64,000 bases of DNA from JAJRVM01 sp041752115 (GTDB taxonomy: Bacteria; Planctomycetota; Planctomycetia; Pirellulales; Pirellulaceae). Of this stretch, positions 9,279 through 20,078 are shown piece after piece. The stretch covers positions 28,089-92,088 of the forward strand of contig JBGSHS010000134.1 of the NCBI GenBank assembly GCA_041752115.1, read 5' to 3'. Every line of letters begins with the position of its first letter. Positions within the stretch are counted from its first letter, which is position 1. The notes under the pieces were generated by a model. It did no database searches. It saw nothing but the letters and a program-made list of their open reading frames with translations, and was not told where the DNA came from. Both the position numbers and the translations under genes were made by a program.

Positions 9279-11618
9279 CTACGGATGCATGGCAAACAGG
9301 ATGATGTTGGTGCCAATTCGTGCGGCATCGGCCCGGACGTACCCTTTGCATTCCAGCGTTGTCGCGCTTTCCAGCGCACAACTGATGTCGTACGGCGAAA
9401 AAATCACCGCGTAGCGGCCGTTCATCTCAAGTCCTTCGAGCAGCGGAGTGATTTCGCCGCGGCGCGCGTCCAGCCGATCTCCGTCCTGTCGCAGCTGGGG
9501 ATCGTTCAGCGTGACCCGGGAGAGATTGAAACCACCGTATTCACTGGAGAAGAGCGGGTGATTGGGAGGGATTCGCGTCAGCTTCTGGTCCGGAAACACC
9601 TGCTCCAGCTCCCGTCGGAACGACTCGGCAAATTGCGAACTGGCACAGATCGCATCGGCAAACAGAAAGCCTCCATTCTCGAGGTAATCTGCCAACGCCT
9701 TTCGTTCGGGAGCGGTCCACCTGAAATTGCCACGCCCATGCATGAAGACGATGGGATATTCGTACAGAGTATCCGACGTGACAGGCAACAGGGCCCTTTC
9801 TCCGAGTGCTCGCAGCTCCACCTCCTGCCGCGCGAAACGCAACAGGTTGGCCAGCGCGTTGGGCGCATCGTCACTGCCACCGCCGTGCTGGAGTTTGGGG
9901 ATGATCAACACACCCCGCGACTCCGGAGCCACTCCTGTTTCGTCCACCGCGATATTGGGACGATCGAGTTTCTGCTTGAGTACACGATTGGTGGCATAAG
10001 CCACAACGTTCTTTCCGATCTGCACACACGCTTCGATATCCCGACGAGCGCTTTCCGGCAACGCCGTGTCGTCTCTCTGTTGACTGAGTTCCCACAGGCA
10101 CGAGAGGTTCTCGGGACAATAGACGACACTTGTGCGGCAACACGCATCGACCCCATAGAGCGGGCGCAGGTACTCCGCATCCACCTTCCCCTCGGAAAAC
10201 CACACGGCATGATCGGGAGGCAGAAGCCTCAACGGCGAATCGGGAAACAATTGCTTCACCAGATCCCGAAAGGTACGGTCGAAGGCCTCCCCGTCGCACC
10301 CCCTGCCATCACATGCTTCGGCAAAGATGAATCCCCCCTGTTCCACATAATTGCGCAGGTTCTCACGCTGCTGGCGGTTCAGTTCCAGCGACTGCTGCCC
10401 GCTCAGGAAGAGCACCGGAGCCTCCAGCAAGTCCTCGACCGTTGCCGCCTTCAGGTCAATGGTCTGCCACGACAGTTCCCGCTTCCAGCTCTTCTCCAGG
10501 GCTCGAGTCAAGTTGGGAACACCGCCGGCGTGCAGATCCCAGTCAGGTCCCTCGCCATGCCTCGCCTTGGCCATCACGACAGGGCGTCTCCCTTTGGCCA
10601 GGAAGAGCAGCGAAAACGAGGTGGCGACCAGCGGGTTCGTTTCCGACAGCCCGACACCACGCCAGTATCCGCGAAAGCTGTCTTGCTCGCGCACCAGCAG
10701 CTCAGCCCCTTCCCGGTACCAGTCGTGGCGTCCAATAAAGCGATGGCCGGTGAGACGACCGACCCGTTCGACGCCATAGAGATAATACAGCAGCCAGACG
10801 GAGTTCCCTGGATTCTTGCTGACCGAGAACCTGTTGCCCAGCCACAGAAGGCCCCGATCAACCGCACTATCATCCTCCACCTCACCACAACAAACCACTT
10901 GGTTGCCCACGATCCGGGCTCGCCCCGAGCTCAGCCGGCCCGATGTAATCACGACCGAACAGATGCCTGCACATGTCATACTCCCCGTCGGATCCTCGCC
11001 CGGCGTATAGCCCCACGCCCCATCCGGCCTCTGTGTGTTGACCCAGTAGTCGTGAGCCAATCGCCAGGTGACGGGCGAGACTTCGACACCCACGCGTTCC
11101 GCTTCGTTCAGGGCCAGCAGCGCGAACTGCGTGTTGGAGTTGTCTCCCATCCCTTGCCGCTCGGAATAGGCCCAGGTTCCTTTCCGCTGCGCATTGCCGA
11201 GATTCACGCTGGTGATCTGCTTGCTTTCAAGCCACTTCACGTTCTGGCGTATGATCAACAGATCCTTCTCGGGCTCAGCCTGGCAGAACACCATGGTCCG
11301 CAGTGCAACCGAATAGGTCATCTCCGGCCTCGCGAAGCTGCGCAGGTAATCGAGAGCCCGAGCCACGGCCGGATCATCGGGGCCCACCCCGGCGTTGAGC
11401 AAGGCGAGCGTGCAGAGCGCCGTCAGGCCACCCGGCTGTCCGGGATGTTCGGGCCAATTGCCGCGAATTTTGTCCTGCTGGGTCTTTAAAAACTCCACCC
11501 CTCGTTCAATCGCCTGCTGCACCTCACGATCAGTGATGTCGGCAAAAACCGGCGCAGCCAGAGGCGTTACCAGCAGCATCGTCACCACCCGAACCAGCAT
11601 CCTGGGCATCATTGACAT
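9279..11618 (-). CDS. Secreted prenyltransferase-fold protein with two DUF4159 regions
   Basis: 779 residues with an N-terminal signal peptide ending near AAPVFA. An AAGGAAAG ribosome binding site lies directly before the ATG. Residues 30-340 look like an alpha/alpha toroid of the squalene-cyclase/prenyltransferase fold (repeats with GGLTALCTLALL and DGAWGY). Two DUF4159 units follow, about 365-570 and 575-779; each contains a phrase of the form GGF(I/L)FA(E/D)A, typical of this glutamine-amidotransferase-like family. DUF4159 proteins commonly sit beside MoxR/BatA clusters in planctomycetes. Here the gene is divergent from the MoxR gene with a 223-bp shared upstream region. A periplasmic binding or scaffolding role is likely; catalysis is not evident. 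Confidence 0.85.
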   Translation of the reverse strand: MSMMPRMLVRVVTMLLVTPLAAPVFADITDREVQQAIERGVEFLKTQQDKIRGNWPEHPGQPGGLTALCTLALLNAGVGPDDPAVARALDYLRSFARPEMTYSVALRTMVFCQAEPEKDLLIIRQNVKWLESKQITSVNLGNAQRKGTWAYSERQGMGDNSNTQFALLALNEAERVGVEVSPVTWRLAHDYWVNTQRPDGAWGYTPGEDPTGSMTCAGICSVVITSGRLSSGRARIVGNQVVCCGEVEDDSAVDRGLLWLGNRFSVSKNPGNSVWLLYYLYGVERVGRLTGHRFIGRHDWYREGAELLVREQDSFRGYWRGVGLSETNPLVATSFSLLFLAKGRRPVVMAKARHGEGPDWDLHAGGVPNLTRALEKSWKRELSWQTIDLKAATVEDLLEAPVLFLSGQQSLELNRQQRENLRNYVEQGGFIFAEACDGRGCDGEAFDRTFRDLVKQLFPDSPLRLLPPDHAVWFSEGKVDAEYLRPLYGVDACCRTSVVYCPENLSCLWELSQQRDDTALPESARRDIEACVQIGKNVVAYATNRVLKQKLDRPNIAVDETGVAPESRGVLIIPKLQHGGGSDDAPNALANLLRFARQEVELRALGERALLPVTSDTLYEYPIVFMHGRGNFRWTAPERKALADYLENGGFLFADAICASSQFAESFRRELEQVFPDQKLTRIPPNHPLFSSEYGGFNLSRVTLNDPQLRQDGDRLDARRGEITPLLEGLEMNGRYAVIFSPYDISCALESATTLECKGYVRADAARIGTNIILFAMHP

Positions 11619-11841
11619 CTTTCCTTGCGAGATTCCAGCCCAATTACCATAAATATCTTAGGATTCTAGAGTTAAGGCGGCAACAGAAATGGCCATCCAT
11701 TGCTGGAGCTCCTGCTGAGGGATAGAATCATAACCCGCAAGTAGCCGTGCCGAGCAGTGCGAATTGAATCCCGTCAGAGTGGCTTTCCCCCCGCCTTCGG
11801 GCCCTAATGAAGGAAGCCCCAACACAGGAAATAGGATCGCC

Positions 11842-12882
11842 GTGTCGACAAAGCAGAGAAACCTGGGTGAAATACTCCAGGAGTTCAGCCAGCACCGCAA
11901 GGTCATGCAGCAGGAGCTGCAGAAGATCATCGTGGGCCAGAACGAGGTGATTGAACAGCTGTTCGCCGCGATCTTCACGCGCGGCCACTGCCTGTTGGAG
12001 GGGGTGCCGGGCCTGGCCAAGACGTTGATGGTCAGTACGCTGGCCGAAATCCTCGATGTCGGGTTCAAGCGGATCCAGTTCACTCCCGACCTGATGCCCT
12101 CCGACATCACCGGCACTAATGTGCTGGAGGAAGACGAGCGTGGCAAGCGGCAGTTTCGGTTCATGGAAGGCCCGGTGTTCACGAACATTCTCTTGGCCGA
12201 CGAAATCAATCGTACCCCCCCCAAGACGCAAGCGGCGCTGCTGCAGGCGATGCAGGAGCGGCAGGTGTCGGTCGGACGCGAGACGTACGAGTTGCCCGAC
12301 CCCTTCTTCACCATCGCCACGCAGAACCCGATCGAACAGGAAGGGACCTATCCGCTGCCTGAAGCTCAGCTCGACCGCTTCATGTTCAACATCAAGGTAG
12401 GCTACCCGTCGGCAGAAGAAGAAGAACGCATTTTGTCGGTGGGGAGTCGTAACGAGAAGGTGGAGGTGCGAAAAGTGCTCTCGGGCCGCGCCATCGTCAA
12501 CCTGCAGAAGCTGGTCACTTCGGTGGCGGTCAGCGAATACGTCGTGAAATACGTATCACGTCTTGTGCGAGCCACCCGCCCGCGTGACGAAACGGCTCCC
12601 GAATTCGTGCGGGAACTGGTCGACTGGGGTGCGGGGCCTCGTGCCGGTCTGTTTCTGATCAACGGTGGCAAGGCCCTGGCCGCGATGGACGGTCGCTTTT
12701 CGGTCGCCATTGACGACGTGCGGCGCATTGCCGTTCCCGTGTTGAGGCATCGCGTGAGCACGAACTTCCAGGCTCAAGCCGAAGGCATGACCACTGAAGA
12801 CATCATCCAGCGACTGCTCCAGGAGATCCCTGAACCGGATGTACCCAAGTTTGCGGAACCGCCCCGCACCCGCCCCGCCTGA
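11842..12882 (+). CDS. MoxR-family AAA+ ATPase
   Basis: 346 residues from a GTG start chosen because AGG lies six bases upstream and homologues begin near here; in-frame sequence up to a TTG at 11764 is unlikely to be translated. Walker A is GVPGLAKT at 54-61. The Walker B region reads LLADEINR and is followed by the MoxR signature PPKTQAALLQAMQE, then the sensor-1 region TQNPIEQEGTYPLPEAQLDR. MoxR ATPases act as chaperones that remodel or activate partner vWA proteins. It heads a plus-strand cluster with the DUF58, BatA-like and vWA genes, the typical partner set. Family assignment is firm; the client is unknown. Confidence 0.95.
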   Translation: MSTKQRNLGEILQEFSQHRKVMQQELQKIIVGQNEVIEQLFAAIFTRGHCLLEGVPGLAKTLMVSTLAEILDVGFKRIQFTPDLMPSDITGTNVLEEDERGKRQFRFMEGPVFTNILLADEINRTPPKTQAALLQAMQERQVSVGRETYELPDPFFTIATQNPIEQEGTYPLPEAQLDRFMFNIKVGYPSAEEEERILSVGSRNEKVEVRKVLSGRAIVNLQKLVTSVAVSEYVVKYVSRLVRATRPRDETAPEFVRELVDWGAGPRAGLFLINGGKALAAMDGRFSVAIDDVRRIAVPVLRHRVSTNFQAQAEGMTTEDIIQRLLQEIPEPDVPKFAEPPRTRPA

Positions 12883-12963
12883 GCCGCGTCACGCAAGACC
12901 GGCAATCACGATGGTGCGGCGCACCGCTTCCCATGACGAAGGAACCTGGCAACTCAATCCGCA

Positions 12964-13860
<897 letters not shown>

Positions 13861-13892
13861 ATGACCGTGCGTGATGGGACAACCTCTGCAGA

Positions 13893-14037
13893 AAATGACG
13901 AATTTCGAACTACCCAATGACGAATTTCGCATGCCGAACCAAACTGCTGTAAGAGCTCACGTCGGCCCGCTGCTGGTTCGACTGTTTGTTCCTCAGTCTT
14001 CTTTCGTCATTGGGTATTTCGTCATTCGTCATTGCCA
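13893..14037. repeat. Nested inverted repeat within the MoxR cluster
   Basis: Two pairs of matching arms face each other across about 80-120 bp: tacccaatgacgaa (13911-13924) with its complement at 14003-14016, and aatgacgaat (13894-13903) with its complement at 14024-14033. The motif aatgacgaa is repeated inside each arm. It looks like a copy of a dispersed intergenic element. It sits between the DUF58 and BatA-like genes and could fold in the transcript. Confidence 0.8.
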
Positions 14038-14104
14038 ACGACGCGACGGAGACTCGCGTTCGTTGCGTTAGGTAGTTGGTCTCCGAGGTCGTTGTGGACT
14101 GGCC

Positions 14105-16477
14105 ATGGCTTTCGTCAATCTGTCGTTGATGCTGGGAACGCTGCTGATCGGCCTGCCGATCGTGCTGCACCTGGTCATGCGCGAGAAGCCCAAACGCCTG
14201 GTGTTCCCCGCGATCCGCTTCATCCAGCAGCATCAGAAGACGAACCGCCGCACGCTGCGGCTGCGTCATTGGCTGCTGCTGCTGTTGCGCTGCCTGGCCA
14301 TTGCACTGGCCGCCTGGGCACTGGCTCGGCCGAGCGTTGGCTCCAGCCTGTTCGGCAACTGGCTCATCATCGCCGCCCTCGGCTTGCTGCTCCTGCTGGT
14401 GGGAGTCCTGTTTCTGGTCGGGCTTTTCACCGGCCAGAGCCGACCAATCCTTTTCGGGCTGGCAGCTCTCGGCGCCGCGGTCCTGGCGGGGTTCCTGACC
14501 ATGCTGATTGGCACGCTCGGCCAGAGCGACGCGGCGATGATCGGTGATCGTGAGGCACCCGTGGCCGCCGTCATGATCGTCGATTCGTCACCGCGCATGC
14601 AGTACCGACAAGAGAATCTGACCCGACTGGAACAGGCTCAGGAAACCGCCGACTGGATGGTGCGTCAACTGCCTGCCGACAGCCGCGTGGCGATCATAGA
14701 TTCGCGTGCCATCACGCCCGTGTTTGCCGTCGATCTGGCCGCAGCGCGCAAGACCATCGAGCGAGCGGCGATCGCCGGATCGCCGCGTCCGATGCAGCAG
14801 CTGCTCGATACCGCCCTGCAACTGCTCACGCAGAGCGACTTGAAACGCAAAGAGATCTATGTCTACACCGACCTCGCGGCAGCTGCCTGGCAGATGGACG
14901 ACCCAGCTCAGCTGCAGCGCAAACTGGAGCAGGCCAACGATGTGGCCCTGTACGTCATCGATGTGGGGGTCGAACAACCGCAGAACTTCGCCTTGGGAGA
15001 CTTGCAGCTTCTCGGGGGCGATACGCTGCCGGAGAACGGCAAACTGACGGTCAGTACGACCGTGTCGTGTATCGGCAACGGAGGCAAGCGGGTGGTGGAG
15101 CTGTATGTCGAGGACGTGGATCCATCGCTCCCGCTGATCCGCGACGGCGAAGTCGTGGTGCCACCCTCGCGCCTGGCGGGCCGACAGGAAGTGGAACTGC
15201 CCGAAAACGGTTCGCAGGAACTGCAGTTCGTCGTGCCCGGCCTGGCATTGGGAACCCGTCATGCCGCCCTGCGGATTGCCAGTCCTGACGCGCTGGAAGT
15301 CGATAACGCGCGCTACCTGACGGTCGCGGTGCGGCCGCCCTGGCTGATCCTCGTCGCCGCCCCCAGTGACGTCAACACGTCCGCTCTGGTCGAAGCGATC
15401 GCGCCCTACCAGCTGCGTGCCGCCAATCGAGCCGCCTTCGCCTGCCTGGTGATTCCGATCGACGAGCTGACGAACCATAGCCTGGGCGATTTCGCTGCGG
15501 TCGTTCTCCTGGATCCGACGCCACTGGCCGACACGGCTTGGGAGCAACTGCGGTCGTATGTGGAAGAAGGCGGTCAGCTGGCGGTCCTGCTCGGACCCAA
15601 TGCCGGTGACGGCAGCTCCTTTAACGAAGGAGCCGCCACGGCCATCATGCCGGCCAAGCTGGGGAGAAAATACCGCGTCTCAGGACGCGACGTCTACCTG
15701 GCTCCACACAACTACGATCATCCTATTCTGCGCCCCTTCCGACCCTTTGCCTCGAGTGTGCCGTGGGACCAGTTTCCAATCTTCCAGTACTGGAACCTGC
15801 GGGACCTGGCCCCAGAGACCAACGTCGTTCTCCGCTACGGCAACAACAAACCCGCCCTGCTCGAACGCGCCGTGCAGCAAGGGACCGTGCTGGTCATGAC
15901 CACGCCGGTAAGCGAATTGGAACGTCCCCAGGGCCGGCAGGCGTGGAATGAACTGGCAGGACCCGACGACTGGCCTCGCTTCATCCTGATGAATCAAATC
16001 ATGCTCTATCTCACACAGCATGACGCTGGAAAATACAATTTCGACGCGGGCCAGACCGTGGTGCTCTCCAATCGATCCGATGAAGCGCCGAATCGCTATC
16101 TGTTGTTCACCCCCCAGGGTGAAACACAGCCCGTTCTGGCCCGCAATGAGCAATTGACGATTTCCACCACCGACCTTCCCGGCACCTACCGACTCAAAGG
16201 CGAACGTGACGGTCCGGTCGTCCGCGGGTTCTCGGTGAACCTGCCGGCGCGCGCCAGCTCCCTGGAGCGGATGGACAAGGAATCGCTCGATCAAATCCTC
16301 GGCCCTGATCGATACCAGTTGGCGCGTGAGCGGGAACAGATTGAGCGGGAGCAGGGTCGACAGCGGGCGGGGCGAGAGTTCTTCCCGTTCCTGATGTCGA
16401 TCCTGGCCGTGACGTTGATCCTGGAACAGCTGTTGTCCAACCGATTCTATCGTGACACGGCGACGAGTACTTCATGA
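14105..16477 (+). CDS. BatA-like membrane protein with vWA region
   Basis: 790 residues. The first 80 form the BatA N-terminal domain: a hydrophobic helix, a basic segment (MREKPKR), then LRLRHWLLLLLRCLAIALAAWA and the ALARP motif. Two more hydrophobic segments follow at about 85-140. A vWA-like domain begins at VAAVMIVDSSPRMQ; its metal-site pattern is altered (DSSPR instead of DxSxS). The middle is large and beta-rich, and a C-terminal helix near 762-780 anchors it. Planctomycete proteins of this form follow MoxR and DUF58 and probably work in surface assembly or stress response. Its last four bases overlap the next gene (ATGA), so translation is coupled. Confidence 0.88.
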   Translation: MAFVNLSLMLGTLLIGLPIVLHLVMREKPKRLVFPAIRFIQQHQKTNRRTLRLRHWLLLLLRCLAIALAAWALARPSVGSSLFGNWLIIAALGLLLLLVGVLFLVGLFTGQSRPILFGLAALGAAVLAGFLTMLIGTLGQSDAAMIGDREAPVAAVMIVDSSPRMQYRQENLTRLEQAQETADWMVRQLPADSRVAIIDSRAITPVFAVDLAAARKTIERAAIAGSPRPMQQLLDTALQLLTQSDLKRKEIYVYTDLAAAAWQMDDPAQLQRKLEQANDVALYVIDVGVEQPQNFALGDLQLLGGDTLPENGKLTVSTTVSCIGNGGKRVVELYVEDVDPSLPLIRDGEVVVPPSRLAGRQEVELPENGSQELQFVVPGLALGTRHAALRIASPDALEVDNARYLTVAVRPPWLILVAAPSDVNTSALVEAIAPYQLRAANRAAFACLVIPIDELTNHSLGDFAAVVLLDPTPLADTAWEQLRSYVEEGGQLAVLLGPNAGDGSSFNEGAATAIMPAKLGRKYRVSGRDVYLAPHNYDHPILRPFRPFASSVPWDQFPIFQYWNLRDLAPETNVVLRYGNNKPALLERAVQQGTVLVMTTPVSELERPQGRQAWNELAGPDDWPRFILMNQIMLYLTQHDAGKYNFDAGQTVVLSNRSDEAPNRYLLFTPQGETQPVLARNEQLTISTTDLPGTYRLKGERDGPVVRGFSVNLPARASSLERMDKESLDQILGPDRYQLAREREQIEREQGRQRAGREFFPFLMSILAVTLILEQLLSNRFYRDTATSTS

Positions 16478-18744
16478 GTAATTGGTCCTTGCAGCCCATC
16501 TTGGACAGCTATCTGGCGGTGGCCGTGTTGGCCGCCGGGCTGGTCCTTGCGCTCTGGGTAGGACCGAACTTCCGTCAACTGGAGACGCGCCGACGACGTA
16601 CGCTGCTGGTGTTGCGCATCCTGGTGACGATCCTGGTGATTGTCCTGATGCTGCGTCCCACGCACATCAGTACGCAATCCAAATCTCAATCGGCAGAATT
16701 GATCGTGCTGGCTGATGTGTCTCGTAGCATGCAGCTTCCCTCCGCGTCCGGCAACCAATCGCGTTGGGAGGCGCAGGTACAGACACTGCGGCAGATTGCC
16801 CCTCTGCTGCAACAATTGGAGGAGAACCTCGAGATCAAAGTGCTCGGCTACGATGCCCACCTGCAGCCAGCGCTCTGGAAGGACAAACAGCTGGCTCTAC
16901 CGGCTGCTCCGGACGGGCGAGAGACCGACATCGGCACGAGCCTGCACGAGGCAATTCAGCAGGACGCCGGAAAGCGATTGGCCGGCGTGATCTTGATGGG
17001 GGACGGAACACAAACGGCCTTCCAGCCTGCGGTGGAGATGTATGATGCGGCGCGCGAGCTGGGTCACCGGGGCTACCCGCTCTACACCGTCTCCTACGGA
17101 CCGGCGGGCGATGCCACGCAGGCGCGCGACGTCGCGGTCGAAAACCTCCCGGAGCAATACACGATCTTCGTCAAGAACGAACTGGCCGTGCGTGGCCTGG
17201 TCCGCATACGAGGATATGTCAACCAAGAAATCCCCGTCCGACTGGTGATTGAAGACAGCGCTGGAGCGAAACAGGAAATCGGTCCGTCATCCGTGCAAGC
17301 CGATCAGGACAATCAGCAGGTTGAAGTCGAATTCACGTACGTGCCACAGACGCCGGGCCAGTACAAGCTGACGCTCGAAGTCGACGAACAACCGGGAGAA
17401 CTGGTCACCAAGAATAACCAGCTGACGGCGTTTCTGACGGTGCTGGAAGGAGGCTTGCGAGTACTGTATCTGGAAGGTGAGTTGCGGTACGAACAGAAGT
17501 TCATCTGCTGGGCGCTGGACAACTCGCCCGATATCGATCTCGACTTCCAGTGGTTCCCCGCTCGCCTGCGAAAAGAATGGCCCGTGTCGCTGGGTGATAC
17601 GCTGCAGAAAGGGAACTATGACGCCTACATCCTGGGCGACCTCGACAGTGCGGCACTGGGCGAAGAGAACCTGAAACAGCTGGCTGCCGAAGTGGAAAAG
17701 GGAAAGGGACTGATCGTGCTCGGCGGCTATCACAGCTTCGGTCCTGGCGGTTATCGAACAACCCCGCTGGCCAACGTGCTTCCCGTCGAGATGGATCGGC
17801 TGGCGCGGCAGGAGTTTGGAAGTCCCGATGTGCAGCAGTGGCACATACCCGGCCCCTTGCAGATGCTCCCCACACGACCGCATCCAGTGACGTTGCTCGC
17901 CTCTGCGGCCGACAACCTGCGCGTCTGGCGCGAATTGAAACCGCTCAAAGGAGCCAATCGCTGGGCCGACGTGAAGCAGGTGCCTGGCATCCAGATCCTG
18001 GCGGTCTCGCAAAACGACGACCCGCTGCTCGTGGCTGGCGAGTATGGCCGCGGCCGTGTACTCGCCTTCGCAGGTGATTCCACCTGGCAATGGTGGATGC
18101 GGGGAATGAGCACGCTGCACCGCCGGTTCTGGCGGCAAGTGATCCTGTGGCTGGCGCGACGCGACGATCTGACGCGCAACGATATCTGGATCGATATGCC
18201 GCAGCGACGCTTCGCCGCAGGAAGCCGCGTCGCCTTCACCACCGGCGCCCGAACTGCCATGGGTGACGTGATCCCAGACGCCCAGCTGACTGCCCACCTG
18301 GTCGCCACCGGAAAACAGGCAGTTCCTATCCCGCTCTCAGCAACCGAGGGCGAGTTCCGCGGTCTGCTCGATCGGATTTCGGAGCCCGGCAGCTATCAGA
18401 TCTCCGTGGTGGCCACCGACAAAGCAGGCCAACAGCTGGGCATCGCCACTGCCAACCTTGAAGTCCTGGATCAAGATGTCGAACTGAGCAATCCGGCCGC
18501 CGATCCGGACCAGATGGAACGTCTGGCCAGCCTGACGCGCCAGTCAGGAGGCCGCGCTGTGGCTCCAGAACAACTCCCTGCACTGCTGGAAGAAATCCGC
18601 CAAAACCCGCCACAAATGGTCGAAGAAGTGTTGACACGCTGGCAGCTGGCCGACACGACCTGGGACGCCTGGCTGGTCCTGTCCTGCCTCGTGGCCCTGC
18701 TCGGCGTGGAGTGGTTCCTGCGCAAACGCTGGGGGCTCGTCTGA
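16474..18744 (+). CDS. Membrane vWA / glutamine-amidotransferase-like protein
   Basis: 756 residues, starting in a four-base overlap with the BatA-like gene. Two N-terminal helices (about 12-30 and 43-62) are followed by a vWA domain with ADVSRSM, the start of a MIDAS-like site. Around residues 320-440 comes a class I glutamine-amidotransferase-like fold (LRVLYLEGELRYEQ and LIVLGGYHSFGPGGY) without an obvious catalytic Cys-His pair, so it is probably non-enzymatic. A C-terminal helix lies near 730-750. It is the standard last member of planctomycete MoxR-DUF58-BatA clusters. A periplasmic interaction role is inferred. Confidence 0.88.
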   Translation: MSNWSLQPILDSYLAVAVLAAGLVLALWVGPNFRQLETRRRRTLLVLRILVTILVIVLMLRPTHISTQSKSQSAELIVLADVSRSMQLPSASGNQSRWEAQVQTLRQIAPLLQQLEENLEIKVLGYDAHLQPALWKDKQLALPAAPDGRETDIGTSLHEAIQQDAGKRLAGVILMGDGTQTAFQPAVEMYDAARELGHRGYPLYTVSYGPAGDATQARDVAVENLPEQYTIFVKNELAVRGLVRIRGYVNQEIPVRLVIEDSAGAKQEIGPSSVQADQDNQQVEVEFTYVPQTPGQYKLTLEVDEQPGELVTKNNQLTAFLTVLEGGLRVLYLEGELRYEQKFICWALDNSPDIDLDFQWFPARLRKEWPVSLGDTLQKGNYDAYILGDLDSAALGEENLKQLAAEVEKGKGLIVLGGYHSFGPGGYRTTPLANVLPVEMDRLARQEFGSPDVQQWHIPGPLQMLPTRPHPVTLLASAADNLRVWRELKPLKGANRWADVKQVPGIQILAVSQNDDPLLVAGEYGRGRVLAFAGDSTWQWWMRGMSTLHRRFWRQVILWLARRDDLTRNDIWIDMPQRRFAAGSRVAFTTGARTAMGDVIPDAQLTAHLVATGKQAVPIPLSATEGEFRGLLDRISEPGSYQISVVATDKAGQQLGIATANLEVLDQDVELSNPAADPDQMERLASLTRQSGGRAVAPEQLPALLEEIRQNPPQMVEEVLTRWQLADTTWDAWLVLSCLVALLGVEWFLRKRWGLV

Positions 18745-18799
18745 GCCTCGCCTGAGCACCGGCGCCTGCTGGGAACCAGTTCCAGAAAGGGATCCGACG

Positions 18800-20023
18800 A
18801 TGACGTTCCTGATCGTAAGTGTCACCGTGGCGCTGCTGCTCTCGGCGCTCTGTTCATTGATGGAAGCGACGCTGCTGAGTCTCACTCCGACTCAGGTAGC
18901 AGACATCTCTGCCTCGCGTCCCAAGTTGGGCCGTATCTGGCAGCAATTCAAGCAGCAGATCGACCGGCCGATCTCCGTCATTCTGATCATCAATACCGCG
19001 GCCCACACGGTGGGAGCAACGCTGGCGGGCGCGGAGTTCGAAGAGCTTTACGGCGGTCAATGGATCTGGGTCTTCTCGCTGGTCTTCACAGGCCTCATGC
19101 TGCAGTTCACCGAGATCCTGCCCAAGACAGTCGGCGTCCTGTATAACCGAACCATTGCCATCTGGATAGCACAACCCCTGCAGACGCTCGTCGTCTTGCT
19201 TCATCCGGTGATTCAGATCGTGCGGTGGGTGAATCGGCCATTCGAACGGCGTCATCCCGATGGCCAAGCGGTCGCCACGCCCGAGGAGATCGCGGCGCTG
19301 GCCGGGCTGGCCAGACTGACGCGGCAGATCACCCCGCATCAAGAACGGATCATCAAAGGGGGATCGCGTCTGTCGCACTCACGCGTCAAAGACGTGATGA
19401 TCCCCATCGAACAGGTGTCCATGCTCTCGCTGTCCCAGAGCCTGTCGGAAGCGATTATCGCCGCCCATATGGACGCTCACACGCGGTATCCCGCGTGCGA
19501 AGGGGGAGACCGCAACCGTGTGGTCGGCTATGTGAATTTCAAGGAAATGGTCTATACGCTGCGCACCAACCCGCACGATGCCACGCTGCGCGGAATCGTG
19601 CGTCCCGTTCGATTCATCAAGCCGGACGAATCGGCCGATGAATTGCTCAAAGCGTTCGTGGATGAACATGCGCACATGGCCGTGGTACAGGATCGACAGG
19701 GCAACACGCTGGGACTGGTGACCCTGGAAGACCTGATTGAAGAACTGGTCGGAGAACTGGAAGACGAATTCGACCGCCTGCCACGCATGACCCATGCACT
19801 CAGCGGCAAGCTCTGGATGATCGGCGGCGGCGTATTGATCAGCGAAGTGAACGAGAAGCTGAAGGTAACCCTCCCCGAACTGACTCAAACTCTCTCGCGC
19901 TGGCTGCTGAGTCGACTCGGGAACGCACCTCGCCCGGGAGACGTTTATCGCGAATTCGACCTGACCTTCACCATCCGCCGCGTTCGTCGCGGCAAGGTGT
20001 TCGAAGTATCGGTGCAGCAATAA
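18800..20023 (+). CDS. CNNM/CorC-family transporter-like protein (DUF21, CBS pair, CorC_HlyC)
   Basis: 407 residues. Residues 1-190 form a DUF21 membrane domain with three to four helices and the family phrase ALCSLMEATLLSLTP. A CBS pair follows from about 195 to 320 (RVKDVMIP, VVGYVNFKEM, MAVVQDRQGNTLGLVTLEDLIEELVGE). The C-terminal 80 residues match the CorC_HlyC domain. This family is linked to Mg2+/Co2+ efflux and sensing; the older haemolysin label is not informative. AAAGGGATC lies a few bases before the ATG. It follows the vWA gene by 55 bp on the same strand and may be co-transcribed, but its function does not require that cluster. Confidence 0.93.
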   Translation: MTFLIVSVTVALLLSALCSLMEATLLSLTPTQVADISASRPKLGRIWQQFKQQIDRPISVILIINTAAHTVGATLAGAEFEELYGGQWIWVFSLVFTGLMLQFTEILPKTVGVLYNRTIAIWIAQPLQTLVVLLHPVIQIVRWVNRPFERRHPDGQAVATPEEIAALAGLARLTRQITPHQERIIKGGSRLSHSRVKDVMIPIEQVSMLSLSQSLSEAIIAAHMDAHTRYPACEGGDRNRVVGYVNFKEMVYTLRTNPHDATLRGIVRPVRFIKPDESADELLKAFVDEHAHMAVVQDRQGNTLGLVTLEDLIEELVGELEDEFDRLPRMTHALSGKLWMIGGGVLISEVNEKLKVTLPELTQTLSRWLLSRLGNAPRPGDVYREFDLTFTIRRVRRGKVFEVSVQQ

Positions 20024-20078
20024 GCCAGCGGCACCGCACCGTAGGCGTTCGAACCGCAGTCGCTGACCGGGCCCCCAC

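Noticed and set aside
9285..11489. 734-codon open frame on the plus strand
   Set aside because: It lies opposite the DUF4159 gene, has no domain or start signal, and its composition follows from codon bias on the other strand.
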